In this document: positions 26,301-35,800 of the stretch, one piece after another
Layout of the letters: the number at the start of each line of letters is the position of its first letter
Numbering within the stretch: position 1 is the first letter of the stretch
Assembly (NCBI RefSeq): GCF_965363235.1
Contig: NC_134840.1
Location: 58,894,793 to 58,958,792, forward strand
Length of the DNA: 64,000 bases
Origin: Mytilus galloprovincialis
Lineage: Eukaryota; Mollusca; Bivalvia; Mytilida; Mytilidae
Direction: 5' to 3'
Program-made: the position numbers and the translations under genes
Notes under the pieces: generated by a model
What the model saw: only the letters and a program-made list of their open reading frames with translations
Database searches by the model: none
Told to the model about the DNA's origin: nothing

Positions 26301-28842
26301 AGCCAAATGGATTTACATTTAAACATTAGCCATTTGTACATCTGTTACACACCATCTGCAATTATAATTATAAGCTTTGCAATGCTCAATGACTGACTGA
26401 AGGACTACTACATATTGATAACATTCTGAAAGCATTATTGAAATATACATACATTTTTGTACTTGTCCTGTACAAATTGGGCTATAGTTTTGATAAAAGG
26501 ATATTCCAAGAACTGAGTAATATTTGATTTTACATGGTTTTCACATATCTGTTTCAGCTGATCATACAAAGCTGCAGACATCTTGTGAGAACACATGTTC
26601 TCTACTGCCTGATAAAGCTCTTCTAAACTGGAATTTATAGAACGGCTTGTGTGGATGGCCTGCACTGATTCTGCCAATTTGTCCCATGTTAAAGCTTGGA
26701 AGTTATCTGGAAGTCTTGGCTTTTCTAGAGTAAAAAATTTCATATAATTTAAATATAATTGTACTTACAATCCTTATAATTTATAGGTAATCTAGTATGT
26801 TAAAATGTACATGGAAATAAACAAAAGACAATACAGCTGATAACAATAAACTGTTGACACAGTGATGTTTTTCCTTTTATGCAATTTTGAGAGTATTGTC
26901 CTCTGACAATGACTCTGAATTCGAAATGTATATGTGATTAAAATGTAAAATTTAGCTTAAATAATCATGTTGCGGGCATTACCAATTTCTAGAAGTATTG
27001 TACAGCCTGTGAGTGTAACCTACAAGTTTTATAATTAGTCAACCCTGAAAACAAGTACAGTGGAGTCCCCGGTGTCCGTGCGGCCCTTGTTATCGCGCAT
27101 TAGCTGATTTCGTCATATCAACACAGTAACATATACAAAATCGTTCTTGTTATTGTTTTATCCTTCCGAAGGGATAAAAAAGAATAAAATTGATAAGTTC
27201 AAGAATTAATTAATAATTGAAATCCTGTGATTTACCATATTTGGCCAATTTCCATTAAAAAAGTTACATCATCAGATAAATTTAGTTTTATTTACGTCAC
27301 ATTAATATTAGATTGAAATAATTTTTGCTCTGCATCCTTGGAAGTATGTTTGGTACAAACTGAGCTATATTTCGTAATATAAAATCTTTCCTTTATTCCA
27401 AATAAGCTATTTTTGGAAGGCATGCGCGAAATCACCGGACATTGGAGGAACTCTCAGAACAGGGGCTTCCCTAATTTTGGACACACATTACACAAAATCC
27501 AGAGGATGAAACCATACAAACAGAAGATTTTATGATATAAGTATATTATGAATGTGTTCACACAAAATTATCCAATTATTGGTTTTATCAGTTGAATGAA
27601 GTGAAGTCATAAGTCTTAGGTGTGCGGATACACCGGACTGCACCGTATTAACATAGTTTAATATTTAACTAATTGTCCCTAAGAACAGTGCATAGCAGTG
27701 AGAATCTTAACTTCTTTATATCTCAAAAAGGCAGAGGTCACTTCATCATGCACAACATAACCATAATACACCTTATCGCTATGTGTCCGCCATTACTGGA
27801 TAACACACAGGTTCACCGTAAAATTTTGACATCATAAAACAAAATATCTGACGCCACAATGGAAAAGTGATTGTTGTATGCGTCAAAAGTTCAAGTGGCC
27901 GGGTGAGCCGGGATTAGCGATAAGGTGTATTACAGTAATATTCCTATAAGAATTTTATTTCAATAACTGTCATGACTGTTAAGAATGGTAACCCACTTTT
28001 GAATACATAATACACATTCATGAAGATTGTCCTGTCATGTTGACTGCTAGCAAGCCAAACCAGTAAACAAAACAAATGTCGAGAAGTACCTTATACTTAC
28101 AGCAGAGTGAATTTGATCACCATCATGCAAATTTGATACTTAGGCAGCAACCATTTGATTTTCTGGGGGGGGCTATGGTTTTTTTTTCTGTACAAACTTT
28201 TTTTTTCGCCTGCGGCGAAAAACAATCTATTTTTTTCGCGACAAGTCGAAAACAATTTTTTTCTTTCAATTTTAGCATTACATATAGTGGCAGCTGAGGG
28301 TGAAACAAACAATTTTTTTTTCTCAGAATCAAAAACAAATTATTTTTTTCTCCAAAAACTGGAAACAAACTTTTTTTTCCAAAAAAAACCATAGCCCCCC
28401 CCCAGAAAATCAAATGGTTGCTGCCTTAAAAACAATCAGATTTGTAATTTTTAGACATTAGTTGTACTTTTCAAAATAATGAAGTGTATGCATCGATGTT
28501 AGTTCTTAAGTTCCAGAGAGTAAATGCTTTGGATTCTGAACTTATTTTACATAATTAAGTACCTTTGAAATTTTTTATTATCAGTTTCTTTGTGGATCCA
28601 GGTTTACTATTGGCAAGAGGGGATGCATGCCTATTTATTCCGTTTGAGGGATTAGTTAACGCTGAAAAGTTTGCACGTTTCTGAGAATCTGTCATTGGGG
28701 ATATCTCAGAATTCTCCCTAAATCGTTTATTGTTTTGACTTGAACAGTTATCACTCAGTCGCCTTTTCTTCGAACTTGTCAGATCGTTTTCTTGGCTCTG
28801 CTGTTCAGGCAGATTGCGTTGGTTGGCATTTGAGAGTGGCAT
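5344..28842 (-). CDS. CUL4: Cullin-4, scaffold of CRL4 ubiquitin ligases (21 exons, 825 aa)
   Basis: CUL4 bridges DDB1 with its substrate receptors to the RING protein RBX1, acting mainly in the nucleus on replication, repair and chromatin proteins. Exons in gene order: 28842-28563, 26724-26449, 21583-21516, 21151-21078, 19259-19097, 18265-18176, 17272-17190, 16295-16228, 15843-15725, 14919-14844, 14290-14162, 13476-13439, 12892-12826, 12219-12109, 11616-11423, 9829-9719, 9241-9133, 7922-7849, 7408-7310, 6293-6141, 5439-5344. The lengths sum to 2478 nt, 826 codons with stop, and phases agree throughout. Residues 25-28 are KKRR, a CUL4B-like nuclear signal. Cullin repeats follow ([25 protein letters not shown]), then the cullin homology domain ([18 protein letters not shown]) and the winged-helix tail ending NQYHYVA. 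K771 in IVRIMK is the expected neddylation site. Human CUL4A has 759 residues and CUL4B 913. The exon 2/3 junction is the least certain. Confidence 0.97.
5718..6065 (+). repeat. 161-bp family element, short copy in a CUL4 intron
   Basis: Same order of parts as 4072-4835: GAGCGACAGCAAACC, then CCTGAACGGTAAAAGT, TTTTGTCATCAGTAACAACA and an end resembling AGAAATTTGGTT. Only about one and a half units remain. It lies between the last two CUL4 coding exons. Confidence 0.75.
6880..7140 (+). repeat. Mussel-type dispersed repeat (ATTGCCAATGAGACAAC family), copy
   Basis: Contains CAGTGGTTGTTGTTGG near the start and ends GTTGTCTCATTGGCAATCAT then ACCACATCTCC. From memory this family is abundant in Mytilus. 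Other copies or pieces lie at 9965-10060 (minus), 13270-13365, 30780-31170 (minus), 42335-42480 (minus), 45480-45645, 53968-54155 (minus) and 59785-59880 (minus). Confidence 0.7.
10801..11500 (-). repeat. 100-bp tandem array built from the end of a CUL4 exon plus its splice donor
   Basis: Seven units of exactly 100 bp. Each joins the last 78 bp of CUL4 exon 15 to the first 22 bp of the following intron, including the donor. The unit at 11401-11500 is the genuine exon end; the copies at 11301, 11201, 11101, 11001 and 10901 differ from it by only a few bases, and the one at 10801 is diverged and lacks a donor. The donor GTAAGT is intact in the units starting 11401, 11201, 11101 and 10901 and is CTAAGT in those starting 11301 and 11001. 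The last two also share a second substitution, so the array carries a 300-bp higher-order period. No unit has a pyrimidine-rich acceptor of its own, so the copies are most simply intronic. Confidence 0.95.
21638..23380 (+). mobile_element. CCAGATGCTCC-family element, copy B, left part (split by copy C)
   Basis: Begins CCAGGTGCTCCGCAGGGCGC and runs through the 35-bp array and internal units to 23380, where a new left end of the same family starts. Its missing right part resumes at 25402, so copy B was split by insertion of copy C. It also contains a 155-bp tandem duplication at 22241-22511. It lies in the CUL4 intron between exons 2 and 3. Confidence 0.8.
22241..22511 (+). repeat. 155-bp tandem duplication inside element copy B
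   Basis: Blocks starting TTCATCAGCAACATTTTATA and running through CATCATAGTCATGTCTGGC occur at 22242 and 22397, nearly identical over about 115 bp. Sister copies of the element lack this insert. Confidence 0.85.
23381..25401 (+). mobile_element. CCAGATGCTCC-family element, copy C, complete, nested in copy B
   Basis: Complete from CCAGATGCTCCACAGGGCGC to GCGGTCGTATA, about 2.0 kb. Near the right end is a GAC/CGA triplet tract (25316-25350). Sequence on either side is the continuous interior of the same family, which fixes both ends of the element. Non-coding. Confidence 0.85.
25402..25894 (+). mobile_element. CCAGATGCTCC-family element, copy B, right part
   Basis: Resumes at AAATCAATCCCAACCTTCC and runs to the family right end TTTGCGGTCGTATA. 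Together with 21638-23380 it represents one element interrupted by copy C. Confidence 0.75.
27058..27645. mobile_element. Tc1/mariner (pogo-like) miniature element, 588 bp
   Basis: Terminal inverted repeats CAGTGGAGTCCCCGGTGTCC on the left and GGACTGCACCG on the right, extended inward with matches (GTGCGG and CCGCAC types), flanked by TA on both sides (27056-27057 and 27646-27647). The CAGTG start with a TA target duplication is typical of pogo-like elements. No transposase. In CUL4 intron 1. Confidence 0.8.
27764..27932. mobile_element. Miniature inverted-repeat element, 169 bp
   Basis: Perfect 17-bp inverted ends TAATACACCTTATCGCT at 27764-27780 and AGCGATAAGGTGTATTA at 27916-27932, with TA as the probable target duplication included. 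Non-coding. In CUL4 intron 1, 118 bp from the preceding element. Confidence 0.85.
28143..28425. mobile_element. PIF/Harbinger-like MITE, 283 bp
   Basis: About 43-bp near-perfect inverted ends starting GGCAGCAACCATTTGATTTT, flanked by TTA on both sides (28140-28142 and 28426-28428). A 3-bp TTA or TNA duplication is typical of PIF/Harbinger. The interior is made of T-rich segments such as AAACAATTTTTTTCT. It sits 138 bp inside CUL4 intron 1. Confidence 0.88.
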
Positions 28843-29142
28843 ACACCTCTCTTTAGGCCTTAAGTGGCCTAAGGAGCCAGAACTGTTAAATTAAAGTGTG
28901 TATTTACACTTTTTCACAAGGCTGTCTGCCTTTCTTTGTCAAAATGGCGTAAATCTCGTGTGTTGTCTCGTGACAAGGGAGATAATCCATTTGTTTACTG
29001 ATGTACTTTTACGAAAGAATCACTTTGGACCTAAATAAATAATAATGAAAAAACAAAAAACAAAATTACATAAAAGAAAAATACGAAATTATTATGCCGA
29101 TGAGAATAATACGAATAAATAGAAAATTATACCTTTTAAAGA
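28843..29142 (-). promoter_or_regulatory. Probable promoter and 5' leader of cullin-4
   Basis: Directly upstream of the start codon; the least AT-rich part of this neighbourhood (28851-28990). A short hairpin TTAGGCC / GGCCTAA lies at 28853-28873, only 11 bases before the ATG. No TATA box stands out. Confidence 0.4.
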
Positions 29143-29700
29143 AAGAAAACTATATAAGATATCTTATATCTACGATGTCTAGTTATCTTATAAACTTTAT
29201 TAGATATCTCCTATGATATATAAGATATCTCCTTTAATATATAAGATATTTTATATGATATATAAGATATCTCTTTAAAATATAAGATATCTTGATATCT
29301 TATATAATTTCTTTTTTATAAGATATCTTATAAATATATTTTATCTCCTATAGTTTATAAGATATATCCTATAGTTTATAAGGTATCTTATATACTTAAT
29401 AAGATATCTCCTAAAGTTTATAAGATATCTTATAAACATATTTTATATAAGATATCTTATACTTTTATTATAAGATATCTTATATAGTTTATATGTTATC
29501 TTATATAGTTTATAAGATATATCATATAGTATCTCGAGTATAGTATAAAAGATATCTTATATAGAAAAAATATATGAGATATCTTATTAACTTATTAACT
29601 ATTTAAGATATCTCATAAACTATATAAGATATCTCATAAACTATATGAGATTTCTTATAAATTATATAAGATATCTTATAAAGTTTATGAGATATCTTGA
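29143..29700. repeat. Palindromic AT satellite, AAGATATCTTA motif
   Basis: About 560 bp made almost entirely of variants of the self-complementary motif AAGATATCTTAT, separated by short AT spacers. Most units can fold on themselves or pair with neighbours. It lies 300 bp upstream of the cullin-4 start codon. Confidence 0.92.
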
Positions 29701-30269
29701 AGTAAGAATAAATTGAAAAACGGCTAGCCGTATGCTAAGAATATTTGGCGTACCTTATGTGCATTTCGACTGACAGTTATACAACCGAATATATTTGTAG
29801 TACACTGTGTATTTTGGCCTGAAATAGCGTCTAAGATGAAGAACCAGTTATACCAGGATTTGCTATTAATACTACTAGATGACTATTCCTTTAATGTTGT
29901 ATTGTAAACGCTATGAACAATTGAAAATAACACTATTCAATGACATCCTAGACGACTACAACATATATTTAAATAAGCTACCAGTGAACATCAGACCAAA
30001 ACTTTTATTTTCTATTACAGCAAGTTTGTTTCTAACTTTATCTTGAACTGTTTCTACAATCAGAGAATCTTTGACCAACTTATTAAACGTGCCTTACCAT
30101 ATTTTCGTCTAAATTTGAATTATTTTTTCAATAATGAAAATCATATCATGAGGGTACATCGTAGATCTATTTAGCTGACTGAAAATCACTAGTATATTTG
30201 AATATAATTCTTTGTTACAATTCAGGTTGCACTTTGATATTAAAATTTCTAATTTATATTATTACATTT

Positions 30270-30600
30270 CAAATGTTGTTACTACAATCCCGACACCTTT
30301 TTCATGAATGTTTCCTACCGTATTAGACTTACTACTGGGTTTGAACTTACATGAATAACACGACGGGTGTCGCATGTAGAGAAGGATTTGCATACCCTCC
30401 ATGATCACCTGAGATGACCTCCAGTTTTTGGTGGGATTCTTGTTGTTCAGTCTTTGATTTCTATGTTGTGTTTGTTTACAATAGTTTGTCTTTTGGGTTT
30501 TTATCTTTATGTCATGGCGTTGTCAGTTTATTTTCGACTTATGCGTTTGAATGTCCCTTTCGTATCTTTAGTCTCTGTTTAACTGTCTCGTGGTCTATGT
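30270..30600 (+). mobile_element. Retroelement 3' tail remnant
   Basis: Contains CGACACCTTTTTCATGAATG, AACACGACGGGTGTCGCATG and ATGGCGTTGTCAGTTTATTT, phrases I recall from the 3' ends of an abundant mussel retroelement. The open frame here (82 residues from 30414) is part of this repeat, not a gene. A second, shorter piece lies at 53500-53660 (GTGGAGCAGGATATGCTTAC). Confidence 0.6.
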
Positions 30601-30779
30601 CACATACAACGTCGTGGGCAGCAGGTTTCATCTTATTTATATTCTGGTATTCCAAAAATGGTTGAATAATGCAAAAGTGATTGCACAATACAAATTGCTT
30701 CTAAAGCCTTTCATCTGCAAAATGTTTTTTTACTACAGTTAAACTGCAGAACCGACAGTAGGCTTTCAACGATAAGCGA

Positions 30780-31170
30780 AACCCATATTGTGTAGTTAGC
30801 TATAAAAGACACCAGCATGGCAAACCAAGAAAAAATTCGAAAGAGAAAACCAACGGCCTGATTTGAAAGAAAAAAAAAACCAAATACTATGCAACGACTA
30901 CTTATTAGTCAGAAGCTAATATATTGAAACAGCTGACACAGAATGTGGTTGGGCTATTAAATCTAAATTGCTTAAAAGGAAAAGAAGAAAACCAACTATA
31001 AAAATCAGTTGGAAAATGGTCGATTCACCAGAACGCCACTAAGCTCACAAAAAACCTTACAAAACGGGGACAAAAACCAACATTAAGTCAAGGTACCTAA
31101 GAGTAATCACTGTCACTGCATGCTAGTTCAAAGGCTAATTCCAACTAATAAACTAACCAGGTTTCCCCAG
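30780..31170 (-). repeat. Mussel-type dispersed repeat, uninterrupted copy
   Basis: Reads GTATAGCTATAAAAGACACC-like sequence, then the phrase AACCAACTATAAAAATCAGT, and later TCAAAGGCTAATTCCAACTA. It aligns to 47600-47978 plus 50036-50215 and preserves the uninterrupted site into which copy E inserted there. Confidence 0.65.
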
Positions 31171-32815
31171 ACTGTCAAAATAGTTACGAATCAAACTGTA
31201 CTAAGGAGTTTGTCAAAACATTTATTCATACATTTCATTACCGTTATGTCTTTAAAACAACGAGTGTTCTCTGTATCATTTGTGTGTTGAGTTCCTGCTT
31301 ATGCAGACAATTATCTTCAAAGCCTTGAGCTATTGCTAATACCGTAAATACAAGAAAGCATTCTCCCTATAATTTCCAAATTCTGAAAAATTACTACTGA
31401 CCGGATTCAACTAAATATGAGAAAATTAAATTTTGCGAGAAATACTTCTTACTTCATTTATGTTCCATTGGCAAAGCAAATACTGCTTTTCGGCAATATG
31501 CACCAAGACTCTCATGAGTTGAATTGACTGAAGGCAATACAGCACCAATCAGTTAACGCAAACGTTCCCACATGATATCTAACGTCGAAACGTCATAAAC
31601 CTCTCTGGCAACCTTGTATCAGATCAGAACGTTGCTATCTATCTGCCTGCCGCTTTTATACGCCTGAATATCTGTAATTGACTTTTGAAAGTTTGGTGAA
31701 GATTGTAGGAATCTCATTGTCAGGTAAGACGATTTCTTTTTGTCTTAAGCGTCATTTTCCGCAGTAAGTCCAAAGGAAAATTAGCGAACATTATTGGTTT
31801 ATTTGATTACCTGTAAACTATTAATCAAGTTTCTTGTTTCTCAAACCTCAATTTTACACAACTTTGCAATTTGGAACTGATTTTTTTTCTGACGCAAGTG
31901 GAATCTATATATCATTTCGGTCTTCCAAGTTAACAGTCAGGCTACAAAGTTAGAATAATTCAAGTATTGCCATATTGGTTGTTTGACTGAGAACCATTTA
32001 GTATAAAATAATCCTGTGAAAAAAGTCTCTTGTTTTCAAGTAAAGAAAAGTAGCAATTCCAACACTGCCTACGGTATTATCTATTTATTCATTTATTTAT
32101 GCTTGGTTATTGTTTATTTTTTTGCTGGAATATTGAACAATGATCAATACATGTAAAATTATGTACAATTGCAATATAAAATAATTATAAAGGTACTTGA
32201 AGACAGTCTGTTTATCTAACAGTAGTATGCATATAATTCAAATGTAATATTTAAGTTAAAAGTAGCACAGGTAGTACCAGCTGAACATTTTAAAAAATTG
32301 TACGGCCGTAGGCGCTTTTCTAGATTTACCTTCCCCAGTAACGCTCAAATGTGTTATCGATGTAAAACACGTAGACTGGTTGGAGGCACCACAAATAAAT
32401 GCTGTAGAAAGTTAGAACCCTTGAAAACTGCTGTTTGAATAATAATGATATTTCTTTGGCAACGTCGCCACTTTGTTAACTGTCCTGTAACAGTGTACAC
32501 GCTTTTTACGATTTCAAACTAAATTAACCATTTGTCCGAGATTTTGCAATCGAGACTAACTAGGTAAGTTTATATTTATACACATTAAAACCCCAAAGAT
32601 ATTGCATGGACGAGCAATAGGTTGAATGGACCAAACAATAAGTTGTTTGATCAGATAAAAAAAAAAAACATACGTGAGAGAGAGAAAGAGAGACAGAGAG
32701 ATCAAATCAAAACAAATTACACATGATATTAAAAAAAAAAAAAAAAAAAAAAAAACACCGGAAAAACAGCAAATTTTACTGTAACATTTCTCTTTGGTTT
32801 TTTATTAGAATAGAA
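31171..32815. other. Upstream region of the 32816 gene
   Basis: No coding exon seen. Donor-like sites GTAAGA (31722) and GTAAGT (32563) precede the acceptor at 32810, so a noncoding first exon may lie here. A GAGA-rich tract is at 32674-32701. Confidence 0.4.
32731..32755 (+). repeat. Poly(A) tract, 25 bp
   Basis: Uninterrupted A run 61 bp upstream of the first ATG of the 32816 gene. It may affect assembly quality or promoter structure. Confidence 0.95.
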
Positions 32816-35800
32816 ATGGAGACCGATAATAGTAGTCTTGAATGGAATACCCGTAGTTTAATAGTGTCGTTATTTCAAGTTGCTTTCAGGTATGTACTGC
32901 CTTAAATTGCCGTCCGATATATGTTCACACTAATTTTATTTTTGACAAAGGTTATTATTCTAGAATGAAAGAAGTATTAAGTAATGGCTATACTAAAATC
33001 TAAGTTTTTAACACTACAGAAATGTATATTACTTCAATCAATAAAGAATATTGGACATCCATATTTTCTCATTTTGAAAAAAAAGAATGACATGTAGTGT
33101 GTCTCGCAGTCTGTATGCTCTCTTTCAGACTGTCCTCTTAATAATTTACTATTCATGTATTTCATTGAATGGGGTATAATTTTCTTTGACAGCGTTGCAT
33201 CAATTCTGAATACTCCTTGGTTTCATTTTCAGCGAAATAGAAGCTAACACTATGTCTGGTGCACAAATAGTTAATGGTATCGCGACTGAAATTCCATTAA
33301 ATAACAGAAAAGAAGAAATAACAGACAGCGACGAATGCGCTGCTTTTTACAAATCCGTCAGAGATGCTGAATACAATAGACTTGTTGACGCATATGCCAG
33401 AGAAAAGATGATCCAAGAAGAAAAGGAGAGCAATATGATAACAAGAGAACAAGAAAAGATAATTTCAACCAAAGAAATGACAGACGACGATGAATGCGCT
33501 GCTTTTTACAAATCCGTCAGAGATGCTGAATACAATAAACTTCTTGAAGCATATGCCAGAGAAAATATTATCCAAGAAGAAAGAGAGAGAAATATGATAA
33601 CAAGAGAACAAGAAAAGATAAAGAAACAATTTGAAGAATTCTGGAAACCAGCCACTGACATTGATTCACTACGGCATGTTTTTCAGGAGGTATTAACACA
33701 TATAATTTTGAAATCTACATGTATGTTCCCTTCACTTGATTGTCTGAGTATTGGGTTCTATGGAACGTAGCATTTTAACTCTCTAAGTACAGCAGTGTAT
33801 ATTTTTGTGTACAAAACTATGGTATCAGTGCAATTACACTTTCGTAGAAGCAACCCTCCAATCAATCAGTAGCTCATAAAGTTTTCTATCTTTTTAATGA
33901 AAATTTGAAAATGACCTGTTTCAATATTGTGTGCGTAGATAGCAAAAGTTTAATATCGTAATTTTCATGTCTTATATTTTTTTTTTGACAGACAAGAGTC
34001 AATAAAGAGAAGTCTGGGACTTCACAACAAGAACTATATCTTAAAGAGGAACACGTAGAGAAAAGACAACAAGGACCCTTCCTTTCACCGGTGAAAGAAG
34101 AAAGAATAAACTCATTTGTGAGAGAACAGCATAACAATTATCAAAGCTTCCAAATGACAGACACGTGGAATGTACCTATCAACAGTAAGCACATATAGAA
34201 ATTAACTCATAGTACGAAAATGTGGGATTTAGAAAAAGGTCGAGTAACACAAATAAACAAATTTCGTGTCCGAAAGGAAAAGAAACCAAAACTAACAAAT
34301 CAAATATAGTAATTATTTTATATGAAAACACAAAATAAAAGATTTTTTTTTTTATATTACACTTTTATCGTTGTTTAAAAAAAACTTTCATTATACCTTC
34401 TTTCATACATTCTGATGTAAAATTACTAAGTTCCAAAGTCTGAAAACATGGCAAAAATCCTCAAAGAACTTCACCGATAGCAATAGCAGGTGCGCAATTT
34501 CAAAATCTTCCTGTGTAGTTTTAGGAATTTGGGTTAAAAACTATTGATTACTCAATACATGTACACTCTTTTATAAATCTTGCTGAACACTGAAAAATCA
34601 AACATGTATGTAATACACAAGTCGAAGAGCTGGAGAAACCAAAAAGGACATACAGTTTAGTACATGTCAAACGAAAATAACTGTAATAATGAGTTTGTCG
34701 TTAGAAGACACATTCAAGCTTATTGTTTGTGTTTCAACAGTGTGTGTATTCAATTTTCAAGTTTATAATTGAGGTTAATTTGTGCTTTGCTTTTCAGAAG
34801 AACTGGACGGATCTGAAATACGTGAAACTGTTCCAAATAAGAGGGGATATCTCCAACGGATAGCCAATAAAGTATTCAAGGTAAATAATATTGATATTTT
34901 TATTAAAACAAAAATAAGTCAAAGATAAAATGACATTTTTCAATTGATTCGCAGGTACTGATGTAACGCTGTCTATTTTTATGCCCCACCTACGATAGTA
35001 GAGGGGCATTATGTTTTCTGGTCTGTGCGTCCGTTCGTTCGTTCGTCCGTTCGTTCGTTCGTCCGTCTGTCCCGCTTCAGGTTAAAGTTTTTGGTCGAGG
35101 TAGTTTTTGATGAAGTTGAAGTCCAATCGACTTCAAACTTGGTACACATGTTCCCTATGATATGATCTTAATTTCTAATTTTAATACCAAATTAGAGCTT
35201 TTACCCCAATTTCACGGTCCACTGAACATAGAAAATGATAGTGCGAGTGGGGCATTCGTGTACTGAGGACACATTCTTGTTATAAGTCATATTTTTAAAG
35301 GAAAACGTCAAAATAAATGAACGCACATGTTTTCCCTGTTGAACCAATGGGGTTGTCTTTCAAAATAGAAAGTCCCCATTTGTATATCATGACTGACATA
35401 ATAAAGGATGTAATAACACTTAGTTCACTCTATTTTTCAGAGAAACAAGTCTTCAACAAAAGGTAACCAGCTTGTTTTAAAGGAAGAACTAAAGTTAGAT
35501 TTGTCGACATTGAATGACGAAATAGAAGATCAAGGTAATTTATATCATATCCCCCTTTTCTATCTGACGTAATTTTCATTTTATAACCTTGATGGCTTAA
35601 AATTCGGTTTATTTTACAAATGTTGGATATCAACACTATAATTGTCATTTTTTTTTACGTAAAACTTAAAAAAATTATCACTGAAATTTTAATCACAATT
35701 GACAACATATTTGTTGAATTTGGAGGTAGACTTTTTCAACAAATTGTCGACATTCCTATGGGAACGAACTGTGCGCCTCTCCTTGCCGACCTCTTCTTAT

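Noticed and set aside
28076-28413. Phenylalanine- and lysine-rich frames on both strands
   Set aside because: They are translations of T-rich MITE interior.
30414-30665. 82-residue hydrophobic frame resembling a membrane protein
   Set aside because: It lies in a repeated retroelement tail; the hydrophobicity comes from T-rich DNA.
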